The translations under genes and the position numbers were made by a program. The notes under the pieces are model-generated. The model worked only from the letters and a program-made list of their open reading frames with translations, was not told the DNA's origin and searched no databases. DNA of 44,873 nt from MED-G78 sp964275345. GTDB lineage: Bacteria > Pseudomonadota > Gammaproteobacteria > Magnimaribacterales > D2472. This document shows positions 1 to 7,873 of this stretch, in pieces. How positions within the stretch are numbered: the first letter of the stretch is position 1; every line of letters begins with the position of its first letter. The stretch spans positions 1 through 44,873 of the forward strand of contig CAXYBK010000001.1 of assembly GCA_964275345.1 (NCBI GenBank). Reading direction: 5' to 3'.

Positions 1-1
1 A

Positions 2-256
2 CCATGTCATGGCAGCGCTCCTGATATCGCAGGACAAAATATAGCCAACCCGATTGCAATGATTGCATCATTAGCTATGGCTTTAAAATATTCACTCAAT
101 GAAGCAAAACTTGCAGAGCGCATAGACAATGCAATTAAAACTTTTATTGCGAATGGTCATAGAACCAAAGACATCAGTACTGATAATAATTCTTTAAATA
201 CCAGTGAAGTTGCACCTTTAATTATTGAGATATTACAAAATGACTCAGCCAATTAA
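2..256 (+). CDS. leuB: 3-isopropylmalate dehydrogenase, C-terminal fragment
   Basis: The window opens inside this gene, so only about 84 C-terminal residues are visible. The frame reads PCHGSAPDIAGQNIANP and then AMIASLAMAL, which is the conserved C-terminal signature of 3-isopropylmalate dehydrogenase (HGSAPDIAG, then an N-P-x-A-M-I helix). The enzyme oxidatively decarboxylates 3-isopropylmalate in the cytoplasm during leucine synthesis. The next gene, asd, starts 17 bases before this stop, so the two are probably co-transcribed; leuB-asd is a common gammaproteobacterial pairing. Isocitrate or tartrate dehydrogenase relatives share the fold, but asd next door favours leuB. Confidence 0.93.
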   Translation, partial: PCHGSAPDIAGQNIANPIAMIASLAMALKYSLNEAKLAERIDNAIKTFIANGHRTKDISTDNNSLNTSEVAPLIIEILQNDSAN

Positions 257-1259
257 TATTGCACTTGTCGGAGCATCTGGTGTCGTTGGCACCAAGATCA
301 TGCAATTGCTTGAAAAAAAAGATTTTCCTATCAATAATTTTTATCCACTTGGCAGTTCATCTGTTGGCCAAGTAGTTACACTCAATGGAACAGAATATTC
401 TATAGATGATACAAGTAATTTTGATGCAAGCTTAGCTGACTTAACCATTCTTGCAGCAGGCTCAAGTGTTGCTGAGTCCTATGCAAAAGATTTTGTTGCA
501 GCTGGTTCTTATGTAATTGATCTATCCTCACACTTTAGATATGAAGATGATGTGCCTTTAATTATTCCAGAAATAAATGGTGCTTTAGTTGAAGCTCTTG
601 AGAGCCCAACTTTAATTGCCAACCCAAATTGCTCTACCTCTCAACTTCTTATGGCCTTAAAGCCGATTCACGATGAACTTACAATTGAGTTTATTAATAT
701 AGCTACCTATCAAGCAGTCTCCGGGACTGGCAAGGCGGCAGTGGAGGAATTAAATAATCAAACATATTTCTCTGAATCCAATCATGAACCTTCAGTTTAT
801 CCAAAACCAATTGCTTTTAATGCTATTCCTCAATGTGATGTCTTCATGGACAACGCCTTTACTAAAGAAGAAATGAAATTAGTATGGGAGACTCATAAAA
901 TATTAGATCCTAATATAGCGGTGCAAGCTACTTGTGTAAGAGTACCAGTTTTTAATGGTCATTCAGAAGCTGTCTTTTTTAAAACTTCAAGCCCATCTTC
1001 AAGAGAGGCATTGATTGAGTTACTTTCAAATGCTCCTGGAATCAAAGTATTGGACAATCCTGATAAACTTGAATATCCAACACCAGTTGAGCACGCTAAT
1101 GATACTGAAGAGGTTTATGTGGGCAGAGTTAGAGTGCAAGAGTTAGCTGGGGATACTTGGGTTTCACTTTGGGTGGTGGCTGATAATGTCTATGGCAAAG
1201 GCGCTGCTCTTAATGCTGTGCAAATTGCGCAAACTTTACTTAATACCAATAAATTCTAA
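240..1259 (+). CDS. asd: Aspartate-semialdehyde dehydrogenase
   Basis: Reduces aspartyl-4-phosphate to aspartate semialdehyde with NADPH, the branch point to lysine/diaminopimelate, threonine and methionine. The 339-residue protein has the N-terminal nucleotide-binding GASGVVG at 11-17, the catalytic cysteine in NPNCSTSQ (Cys131), and the downstream VSGTGKAA and PVFNGHSEA segments that carry substrate-binding residues. The ATG at 240 is preferred over a TTG at 225 because the protein then begins right at the first Rossmann strand (MTQPINIALVGASG). It overlaps leuB by 17 bases and shares TAATG with fimV. The lysC in this window (35084) supplies the preceding pathway step from a distant site. 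Confidence 0.97.
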   Translation: MTQPINIALVGASGVVGTKIMQLLEKKDFPINNFYPLGSSSVGQVVTLNGTEYSIDDTSNFDASLADLTILAAGSSVAESYAKDFVAAGSYVIDLSSHFRYEDDVPLIIPEINGALVEALESPTLIANPNCSTSQLLMALKPIHDELTIEFINIATYQAVSGTGKAAVEELNNQTYFSESNHEPSVYPKPIAFNAIPQCDVFMDNAFTKEEMKLVWETHKILDPNIAVQATCVRVPVFNGHSEAVFFKTSSPSSREALIELLSNAPGIKVLDNPDKLEYPTPVEHANDTEEVYVGRVRVQELAGDTWVSLWVVADNVYGKGAALNAVQIAQTLLNTNKF

Positions 1260-2623
1260 TGAAAAAAATTCTTGCTCTTCTCTTTATTATTAGTACCAGC
1301 ATTCAAGCGGATATAGCTTTATCCTCACCTAAGGTAAGTGTAAATGAACAAGGCCAGTTCTTAATTCTATTTACTGTAAATTCAGACGCTAGAATTCGAA
1401 GTAAGGATTTTATGTTAAACGAATATCAGTCAGACATTCCTTTAGCTGAAGATGTTGTAGCCTTTACCTTATTTGAAGAAGAGGGTGATTTTGATAAATT
1501 TACAATTGCACTTGGTAATAATTATCCAGATGATTATTTTAGTTTTCAGTTAGTTATTAAAGATGAGCTTACAAAGAATGTTTTTATTTTCCTACCTAGT
1601 CGCTATAAAACTTTTTCAAGTCAGCCTTCATATACAGCACCTAAAAAACCACTTGTTACAGAAAAACCTGCACTTGAATCAGAATTATTGATTGAAGAAA
1701 GTGTTCAAGATTCCTTAGATCTCATTGAGGATACTTTTGAAGATATGCAAAGTGATAACAAAGCAGAAACTGCAGAAATTATCGTAGATAGCTCAGAAAT
1801 AACCACAATATGGAGCCTAGCATCCTCAATTGCAAAAGAATCAGATGCTGATATTTATCAAATTATGTGGGCAATCTTTTTAGCCAATGAAGCAGCTTTT
1901 ATCGATGATAATATTAATCTTGTTAGAGCTGATATTGATTTAGTAATACCAACTAATGAAGTTTTATCAAATATTTCAAGTGAGTTTGCTAAAGATAGTA
2001 TCCAACAAATGAATTCTAATATTCAATCGCTTAGCGTGAGTAAGAATATCAAATCTATATTAACTCTTACTGCACCCAAAGATGACAGACAGATTCCACC
2101 AACACCAATAGCGGCAAAAGAAGAGATTCTTGAGGAAGAAGTTAAGCCTTTAATAACCAATCAAGATCAAAGCAATCTTAGTCCTGATGATTTTATTAAA
2201 TCAAATTCAAAAACTATAGAGCTAGGTGTTCAAAATGAACCTCTTGAGGCATTGCAACAAAAAGCTGATGAGGTTTCAGAATCTGGATCAATCAGAATTC
2301 TTGATCTGCTTTTAGTTGGTCTTGGCGCTTTGTTAGCTGGGTTTGTATTAGCTTTCTTTTATATTAGAAAAAACTCTAAGAGGGTTTCAGATGATGATAT
2401 TTATGGTTTCGATAACCCTGCTGATGAAGGTGGTATTGAAGGCTTACCTAAAGGCTTAAGCGTTAAAAACGATACTGATACTCAGCAACTAGATTTAGCT
2501 GCAACTTATATCGAAATGGATAATCTAGATGATGCGAAGCAAATACTTACAGCCTTAGTAAAATCTACAGAAAGTGATTCTGTTAGACAAGAAGCAGAAA
2601 CTCTACTTTTAAAAACTCTATAA
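1259..2623 (+). CDS. fimV: FimV/HubP-like polar hub protein (short form)
   Basis: FimV proteins are single-pass inner-membrane organisers of the cell pole that bind peptidoglycan and affect type IV pili. This 454-residue protein has a signal peptide (1-17), a beta-rich N-terminal domain with the family's FLPSRYK-like segment, an acidic linker, a LysM-like FimV motif at about 183-235 (TTIWSLASSI to VIPTNEV), one transmembrane helix at about 350-370, and a cytoplasmic C-terminal helical repeat (LDLAATYIEMDNLDDAKQIL) at about 411-454. FimV proteins are often around 900 residues, so this is a reduced version with almost no cytoplasmic repeat region. The position between asd and truA is classical for fimV. 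Its start overlaps the asd stop by one base. Confidence 0.85.
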   Translation: MKKILALLFIISTSIQADIALSSPKVSVNEQGQFLILFTVNSDARIRSKDFMLNEYQSDIPLAEDVVAFTLFEEEGDFDKFTIALGNNYPDDYFSFQLVIKDELTKNVFIFLPSRYKTFSSQPSYTAPKKPLVTEKPALESELLIEESVQDSLDLIEDTFEDMQSDNKAETAEIIVDSSEITTIWSLASSIAKESDADIYQIMWAIFLANEAAFIDDNINLVRADIDLVIPTNEVLSNISSEFAKDSIQQMNSNIQSLSVSKNIKSILTLTAPKDDRQIPPTPIAAKEEILEEEVKPLITNQDQSNLSPDDFIKSNSKTIELGVQNEPLEALQQKADEVSESGSIRILDLLLVGLGALLAGFVLAFFYIRKNSKRVSDDDIYGFDNPADEGGIEGLPKGLSVKNDTDTQQLDLAATYIEMDNLDDAKQILTALVKSTESDSVRQEAETLLLKTL

Positions 2624-2625
2624 AA

Positions 2626-3411
2626 GTGAGACTAGCTTGCACGGTTGAGTATGAAGGAACCATGTACCATGGTTTTCAAAACCAAACTAATCTTCCTACT
2701 GTCCAAGGTCATATAGATAAAGCTTTAGAAATTATTTCAGCTGAAGCATCAGCATTTAATTATTCAGGACGAACTGATGCAGGTGTTCATGCATTAACTC
2801 AAGTATTTGATTTTCAAACTCACGTTCAAAGAAGTGAAGAGGAATGGCTTAAAGGTTTAAACTCTAATTTACCTAAAACAATATCTATTAAAAGCATTAG
2901 TGAAGTTGATGATGATTTTCATTCAAGATTCTCAGCTAAAGAAAGATTTTATTCTTATGTTATTTATAACACTGCCAATAAACCAACCTTTTTTGATAAT
3001 TTTGTATATTGGGACAATATGCCCTTAGATATTCAAAAAATGTCGACTTGCGCTCAAGATTTATTAGGCAAACATGACTTTTCATCATTTAGAAGTTCAA
3101 GTTGCGGATCAAAAAATCCGATAAAAGAAATTAAATCGATATCACTTGAACAAAAAGGACCTTTTATTATTCTAAACATCTCCGCAACTGCTTTTTTGCA
3201 CAATATGGTCAGAATAATTGCAGGGACGCTTGTAGGCATATCAAAAGGAGAGCTGAATATTTCAATTCCTGAACTTTTGGAGGCTAAAGATAGAACTTTA
3301 GCTGGTAAAACATTAACAGCAAAAGGTTTATTTTTCTTAGGACCACGTTATGATTCTAAGATACCAATCAATACTCCTTTTAAGGATATTATTTCTAGAT
3401 TTGATACATGA
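2626..3411 (+). CDS. truA: tRNA pseudouridine(38-40) synthase TruA
   Basis: Converts uridines 38-40 in tRNA anticodon stems to pseudouridine. The 261-residue length is typical. The catalytic aspartate lies in SGRTDAGVHAL (Asp51), and the FLHNMVRIIAGTLVGI segment near residue 190 is the conserved second-half motif. The start is a GTG two bases after the fimV stop, giving MRLACTVEYEGTMYHGFQNQ, a standard TruA N-terminus. It overlaps trpF by 4 bases. The fimV-truA-trpF order is widely conserved in Gammaproteobacteria and implies one transcript. Confidence 0.96.
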   Translation: MRLACTVEYEGTMYHGFQNQTNLPTVQGHIDKALEIISAEASAFNYSGRTDAGVHALTQVFDFQTHVQRSEEEWLKGLNSNLPKTISIKSISEVDDDFHSRFSAKERFYSYVIYNTANKPTFFDNFVYWDNMPLDIQKMSTCAQDLLGKHDFSSFRSSSCGSKNPIKEIKSISLEQKGPFIILNISATAFLHNMVRIIAGTLVGISKGELNISIPELLEAKDRTLAGKTLTAKGLFFLGPRYDSKIPINTPFKDIISRFDT

Positions 3412-4025
3412 ATGAAGCAAATATAAAAATCTGTGGGATAGCAGATGCCCATACTCTTAATGCTCTATGTGAGCTCAATATTAATTATGTAGGTTTTATC
3501 TTTTATGACAAAAGCATTCGTAATGTTACTTCTGATTTTCTTCTAGAGCTTGAGGCTATTAATTTTGAATCTACAAGACCTGTTTGTGTCTTTGTAAATC
3601 CAAGTGAAGAAGAGGTTTATAAAGCAATTTCTTTTTTTGAAAATCCAATCTTACAATTTCATGGGGATGAAACTTGTGAATTTTGTGAATCTTTTGGCAT
3701 GGACTACTGGAAGACAATTCATATGCAATCTGAAGCATCTTTAAATGCTATTGAAAACTATTCTTCAGCAGATGCATTTTTGCTTGAGACCTTCAAAAAA
3801 GATGCCTATGGAGGCACAGGTGAATCTTTCAATTGGAGTTTTATTACTGATGAGCTGCTCGCTAATACTAATATCATACTTTCAGGTGGTATTAATCTTA
3901 AAAACATCGATAATGCACTTACTGTTAAACCTTGGTGTCTTGATATCAATTCAGGTGTAGAGTCAAAACCTGGTATCAAAGATACCCTATTAATCGATAC
4001 AATGATTAAGAAAATCAGATCATGA
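3408..4025 (+). CDS. trpF: Phosphoribosylanthranilate isomerase
   Basis: Catalyses the Amadori rearrangement of N-(5'-phosphoribosyl)anthranilate to CdRP in tryptophan synthesis. At 205 residues it has the usual (beta/alpha)8 length. The catalytic cysteine is in IKICGI (Cys9), followed by YVGFIFYDKSIRNV. The late LSGGINLKNI phosphate-binding loop and the aspartate in LDINSGVESKPGIKD are also present. Four-base overlaps on both sides, with truA and trpB, indicate translational coupling. Several strands are more divergent than in typical trpF, but all key residues remain. Confidence 0.94.
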   Translation: MNEANIKICGIADAHTLNALCELNINYVGFIFYDKSIRNVTSDFLLELEAINFESTRPVCVFVNPSEEEVYKAISFFENPILQFHGDETCEFCESFGMDYWKTIHMQSEASLNAIENYSSADAFLLETFKKDAYGGTGESFNWSFITDELLANTNIILSGGINLKNIDNALTVKPWCLDINSGVESKPGIKDTLLIDTMIKKIRS

Positions 4026-5224
4026 ATAATAAAGATAATTTTCCAGATGTTAATGGCTTCTTTGGTGAGTATGGAGGGAAGTTTGTTCCAGAAACTCTTA
4101 TGTTTGCGCTTGATGAGCTTGAAACTACCTATAAGAGCCTAAAAGATGATCCTGCATTCATAGAAGAATTCTACAAAGATTTATCCCATTTTGTTGGAAG
4201 ACCTTCACCTCTATATTTTGCCAAAAGACTTACCGAGCATTATGGGGGTGGCAATGTCTGGTTAAAAAGAGAAGATCTAAATCATACAGGTGCGCATAAA
4301 ATCAATAATACAGTGGGCCAGATTTTACTTGCAAAGCATATGGGCAAAAAAAGAATTATTGCAGAGACTGGAGCTGGTCAGCATGGTGTAGCTACTGCAA
4401 CTGTAGCAGCAAGATTAGGCCTTGAATGCCACATTTATATGGGTGCTGAGGATGTTAGAAGGCAGTCTTTAAATGTTTATAGAATTAAATTACTTGGTGC
4501 GCATGTGCACCCCGTAGATTCAGGTTCAGCAACTTTAAAAGATGCTCTTAATGAAGCTTTGAGAGACTGGGTTACTAATGTTGATGACACCTATTACATT
4601 ATTGGCAGCGTTACCGGACCTCATCCTTACCCTATGATTGTTAGAGACTTCAATTCAGTAGTCGGTCAAGAACTTATTACCCAATCAAAAGAACTCTTTA
4701 ATAAATTACCAGATGCAGTTGTAGCATGTGTTGGTGGTGGTTCAAATGCAATGGGAGCTTTTTATCCTTTTATTAAAGAGGATGATGTTAGATTAATTGG
4801 AGTTGAAGCTGGTGGAGAGGGGGTTGAGACAGGTGAACATGCAGCCCCACTTAATGACGGAACACCTGGAGTCTTGCATGGTGCTAGAAGTTATCTTATG
4901 CAAGATGAAGCCGGTCAAGTCAAAGACACCAAGTCAGTTTCAGCAGGTTTAGATTATCCTGGTGTAGGCCCTGAACATTCATGGTTAAAGGATATTGGAA
5001 GAGCAGAATATGTTGCTGTCAGTGACGATGAAGCCCTAAAAGCTTTTCATGAGGTAACTGAACTTGAAGGTATCATGCCTGCACTTGAAACAGCTCATGC
5101 ATTTGCTTACCTTCCAATTTTAATGAAAGAACTTAGTCCTGAAGCTAATGTCGTAGTTAATGTATCAGGAAGAGGTGACAAGGATATTAATACAGTTGCA
5201 GAAATAGATGGTATTAAATTTTGA
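4022..5224 (+). CDS. trpB: Tryptophan synthase beta subunit
   Basis: Condenses indole with serine to give tryptophan, using PLP, in an alpha2-beta2 complex with TrpA. The 400-residue protein has the N-terminal FGEYGGKFVPETL, the PLP lysine in TGAHKINNTVGQ (Lys93), the phosphate-binding GGGSNAMG near 238-245, and the C-terminal SGRGDKD. It is the most strongly conserved protein of the trpFBA block. Its stop overlaps the TTG start of trpA by 4 bases. No leader peptide or attenuator is visible ahead of trpFBA, which sits inside a longer operon. Confidence 0.98.
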   Translation: MNNKDNFPDVNGFFGEYGGKFVPETLMFALDELETTYKSLKDDPAFIEEFYKDLSHFVGRPSPLYFAKRLTEHYGGGNVWLKREDLNHTGAHKINNTVGQILLAKHMGKKRIIAETGAGQHGVATATVAARLGLECHIYMGAEDVRRQSLNVYRIKLLGAHVHPVDSGSATLKDALNEALRDWVTNVDDTYYIIGSVTGPHPYPMIVRDFNSVVGQELITQSKELFNKLPDAVVACVGGGSNAMGAFYPFIKEDDVRLIGVEAGGEGVETGEHAAPLNDGTPGVLHGARSYLMQDEAGQVKDTKSVSAGLDYPGVGPEHSWLKDIGRAEYVAVSDDEALKAFHEVTELEGIMPALETAHAFAYLPILMKELSPEANVVVNVSGRGDKDINTVAEIDGIKF

Positions 5225-6006
5225 ATAAACTTCAAACCAAACTCCAAACCTTAAAAGATAATAATAAAAAAGCTTTAGTTGCATACCTAGTTGCAGGCGA
5301 TCCTGATTTAGATACCACACTTGAATTGATGCATTTATTTGTTAACTCTGGAGTCGATGTTATAGAAATAGGAGTTCCTTTTACTGACCCTATTGCTGAG
5401 GGACCTATTATTCAAAAAGCTCATGATAGAGCTCTAAAAAAAGATATTTCACTTAAAAATATTGTTGATATGGTAATAAAGTTTCGAGAAACTAATACCG
5501 ATACTCCAATTGTTCTCATGGGTTACCTTAATACTTTTATTTCTCACTCTGATCTAATCGAAGAGTCTGATAAGCTTGGAATAGATGCCCTTTTAGTTGT
5601 TGATATTCCAGGTGAGCTTAAACTAAATAGTTATGGCATTTCTAATCCAAATATCGATACGATTTCATTAATATCTCCAACTACAGCGGATAATAGAATT
5701 AAACAAATAACCGAAAATAGCTCTGGCTTTATTTATTACGTAAATTTAAGAGGAGTAACAGGCTCATCAAACTTAGATATGAATGAGATAGAAAAAAATA
5801 TTAGTAAGATTCGTCAATATACACAGATTCCTACGCTTGCAGGCTTTGGGATTAAGACACCAAGTGATGCCAAGATTCTTGCAAAGTGTGCTGATGGTGT
5901 TATCGTTGGTTCATCAATTGTAGAGATGATTGATGCAGCTAAAGAGACAAAAGACTTTAGTAAAATAGAAGAATATTTAAAGGATTTACATAGGGCAATT
6001 AATTAA
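5221..6006 (+). CDS. trpA: Tryptophan synthase alpha subunit (Glu in place of Asp60)
   Basis: Cleaves indole-3-glycerol phosphate to indole and glyceraldehyde 3-phosphate and channels indole to TrpB. The 261-residue protein carries the catalytic Glu49 in VIEIGVPFTDP and the phosphate-binding GFGI and GVIVGSSIVE loops near residues 202 and 220. Numbering matches the E. coli enzyme without gaps here, which makes one change stand out: the second acid, Asp60 in E. coli (ADGP), is Glu60 (AEGP). The start is a TTG inside the trpB stop (4-base overlap). The last codon is followed directly by the ATG of accD. Confidence 0.95.
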   Translation: MNKLQTKLQTLKDNNKKALVAYLVAGDPDLDTTLELMHLFVNSGVDVIEIGVPFTDPIAEGPIIQKAHDRALKKDISLKNIVDMVIKFRETNTDTPIVLMGYLNTFISHSDLIEESDKLGIDALLVVDIPGELKLNSYGISNPNIDTISLISPTTADNRIKQITENSSGFIYYVNLRGVTGSSNLDMNEIEKNISKIRQYTQIPTLAGFGIKTPSDAKILAKCADGVIVGSSIVEMIDAAKETKDFSKIEEYLKDLHRAIN

Positions 6007-6861
6007 ATGAACTGGTTAACAAGACTTATTCCATCTATTGGAATAGACACTTCAACCAATAAGAGCAAAGTTCCTGATGGACTTTGGATTTCATGCCCAT
6101 CATGCGAAGCAACTTTATATAAACCAGAGTTAGAAAAATCACTTCATGTCTGCCCTAAATGCGATCATCATTTAAGAATTGGAGCTAGAACTAGATTAGA
6201 GCAATTTTTAGATAATGCTGTTTTTAAAGAGCTAGCAGCTGATATTAAAAGCAAAGACCCCCTTAAGTTTAAAGATACTAAATACTACTCCACAAGGGTT
6301 AAAGAGGCCATGAAAGCCACTGGTGAGAATGATGCTATTGTCATAGGCCAAGGCCACCTCAAAGATATCCCTGTTGTCATTGCTGCTTTTGAATTTAGGT
6401 TTATGGGTGGATCTATGGGTGGAGTTGTTGGTGAAAAATTTGTAACTGGTATCAATCAGGCTATAGAAGATAATATTCCCTTTATTTGTTTTTCAACAAG
6501 TGGTGGTGCAAGGATGCAAGAATCTATGATTTCATTGATGCAAATGGCAAAAACTTCGGCAGCTATTCAGAAATTGAAAGCCAAAAAATTACCCTATATT
6601 TCTATCATGGTAGATCCTATTTTTGGTGGTGTATCTGCAAGTTTGGCTATGTTGGGGGATATTAATATTGCAGAACCTAAAGCTTTTGTTGGATTTGCTG
6701 GCAGAAGAGTTATTGAAGATACGGTAAGAGTTGAATTGCCTGATGATTTTCAAAAAGCAGAATTTTTATTAGATCATGGTGCTATTGATATGATAGTTCA
6801 CAGAAAAGACCTAAGAGAAAAAGTGGCAGGACTATTAAACAAAATATATAACAAAAAATGA
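6007..6861 (+). CDS. accD: Acetyl-CoA carboxylase carboxyltransferase subunit beta
   Basis: The beta half of the carboxyltransferase that moves CO2 from carboxybiotin to acetyl-CoA, the first committed step of fatty-acid synthesis; the partner AccA is not in this window. The 284-residue protein has the N-terminal four-cysteine zinc ribbon (Cys30, Cys33, Cys49, Cys52) and the crotonase-like core with FRFMGGSMGGVVGEKF, STSGGARMQE and FGGVSASLAMLGD. trpA-accD adjacency is common in Gammaproteobacteria. The usual next gene, folC, is missing; the SPOR gene overlaps accD by 4 bases instead. Confidence 0.97.
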   Translation: MNWLTRLIPSIGIDTSTNKSKVPDGLWISCPSCEATLYKPELEKSLHVCPKCDHHLRIGARTRLEQFLDNAVFKELAADIKSKDPLKFKDTKYYSTRVKEAMKATGENDAIVIGQGHLKDIPVVIAAFEFRFMGGSMGGVVGEKFVTGINQAIEDNIPFICFSTSGGARMQESMISLMQMAKTSAAIQKLKAKKLPYISIMVDPIFGGVSASLAMLGDINIAEPKAFVGFAGRRVIEDTVRVELPDDFQKAEFLLDHGAIDMIVHRKDLREKVAGLLNKIYNKK

Positions 6862-7340
6862 CTAGTGAAAGAGTAACAGGTATTTTATTTTCAGTAGCTT
6901 TGCTGCTATTTATAGTGCTTTATGTATTGTCTCCTCAGCCTAAATACGCCAAACCCTTAGTAATAGAAATTCCTGATATTGAGCAGCCTGTTTTTGATAC
7001 ATCACTCATACCTGAGCCAGTCAAAGATATAGATTCAAGCTTTGAATCTTTAGAAATGCCAAAAGATATGGGGGAAGCTGCAGCCACAATTACTAAAGAT
7101 GACTTTAAGATGTATTTATATAGAATTGGTATTTTTTCATCTTTTGATAAAGCGTCAGAATTATTAGTTAAGATCAATAATAATGGTTATATGGGTGAAG
7201 TGAAGTCATTACCTGATGATAAAAATAAACATGCCGTTTATGTTATTTTCTTTACAGAGGAAGAAATTAAAAATAATAAGAGTAAAATTAATGAAATTGC
7301 TGGTATTGAAACAGGAGTTATAACACCGTGGATGCCATAG
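6858..7340 (+). CDS. dedD: SPOR-domain inner-membrane protein (DedD-like)
   Basis: A 160-residue bitopic protein with a short cytoplasmic N-terminus, one transmembrane helix at about 8-26 (GILFSVALLLFIVLYVL), a linker of about 55 residues, and a C-terminal SPOR domain from about 84 (MYLYRIGIFSSFDKASELL to the end). SPOR domains bind denuded septal peptidoglycan, and DedD contributes to cell constriction. The sequence is weakly conserved; identity as DedD rests mainly on architecture and on the accD/cvpA-purF neighbourhood. It overlaps accD by 4 bases and cvpA by 13. Confidence 0.8.
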   Translation: MTSERVTGILFSVALLLFIVLYVLSPQPKYAKPLVIEIPDIEQPVFDTSLIPEPVKDIDSSFESLEMPKDMGEAAATITKDDFKMYLYRIGIFSSFDKASELLVKINNNGYMGEVKSLPDDKNKHAVYVIFFTEEEIKNNKSKINEIAGIETGVITPWMP

Positions 7341-7873
7341 GTTTAAATATTACAGATTGGGTTATTCTGGGAGTGGTAATAGCATCAGGCATTATTTCTC
7401 TTTTCCGTGGATTTACAAAAGAATTTTTATCACTCTTTTTGTGGGTATTTTCATTTATTGCAGCAATCAGTTTAGAGTATTTGGTTTCCCCATTCATTAC
7501 GGGCTACATAGGCAATCCAGAAATATCTAAAATTGGTGCCTATGTTGTAATTTTTGTTGCCTGTATTTTCCTTGGTGGAATTGTTATCAATATGATTAGC
7601 AAACTCATCAAATGGTCAGGAGTGTCTGGCTTTGATAAGTTCCTTGGAGTGCTCTTTGGTATGGCTCGAGGCTTAATTGTTATCTTTATTATCTTCTTGC
7701 TCATGCCTGTAGGCCTCAAAGACTCAGAGCTTATGGGTAATTCAAAAATTTCTCCGTTTATTGAACAAATTGCACCAGAAATAGAAGCATATATCCGAGA
7801 CTTGATAGATAATGATGCCTTGATTGAAGCTAAAGAATTAATTCAACCTAACCCTCCTGAAGAGGAAGCATAA
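7328..7873 (+). CDS. cvpA: CvpA family membrane protein
   Basis: CvpA proteins are small inner-membrane proteins linked to colicin V production and envelope homeostasis; their biochemical role is poorly defined. This 181-residue protein has four predicted helices (about 8-22, 28-47, 63-83, 105-126), the family feature FRGFTKEFLSLFLW near residue 20, and the GFDKFLGVLFGMARG motif near residue 100. The GTG at 7328 gives MDAIGLNITDWVIL, a typical CvpA start, and overlaps the SPOR gene by 13 bases. The stop overlaps the purF ATG by one base. cvpA-purF is an almost universal pairing in this class. Confidence 0.9.
   Translation: MDAIGLNITDWVILGVVIASGIISLFRGFTKEFLSLFLWVFSFIAAISLEYLVSPFITGYIGNPEISKIGAYVVIFVACIFLGGIVINMISKLIKWSGVSGFDKFLGVLFGMARGLIVIFIIFLLMPVGLKDSELMGNSKISPFIEQIAPEIEAYIRDLIDNDALIEAKELIQPNPPEEEA

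Noticed and set aside
3408..6006. Tryptophan attenuator or riboswitch ahead of trpFBA
   Set aside because: The genes overlap their upstream neighbours by a few bases, leaving no leader region.
7328..7873. Colicin V production locus
   Set aside because: cvpA is a housekeeping partner of purF; no bacteriocin precursor or export genes are present.
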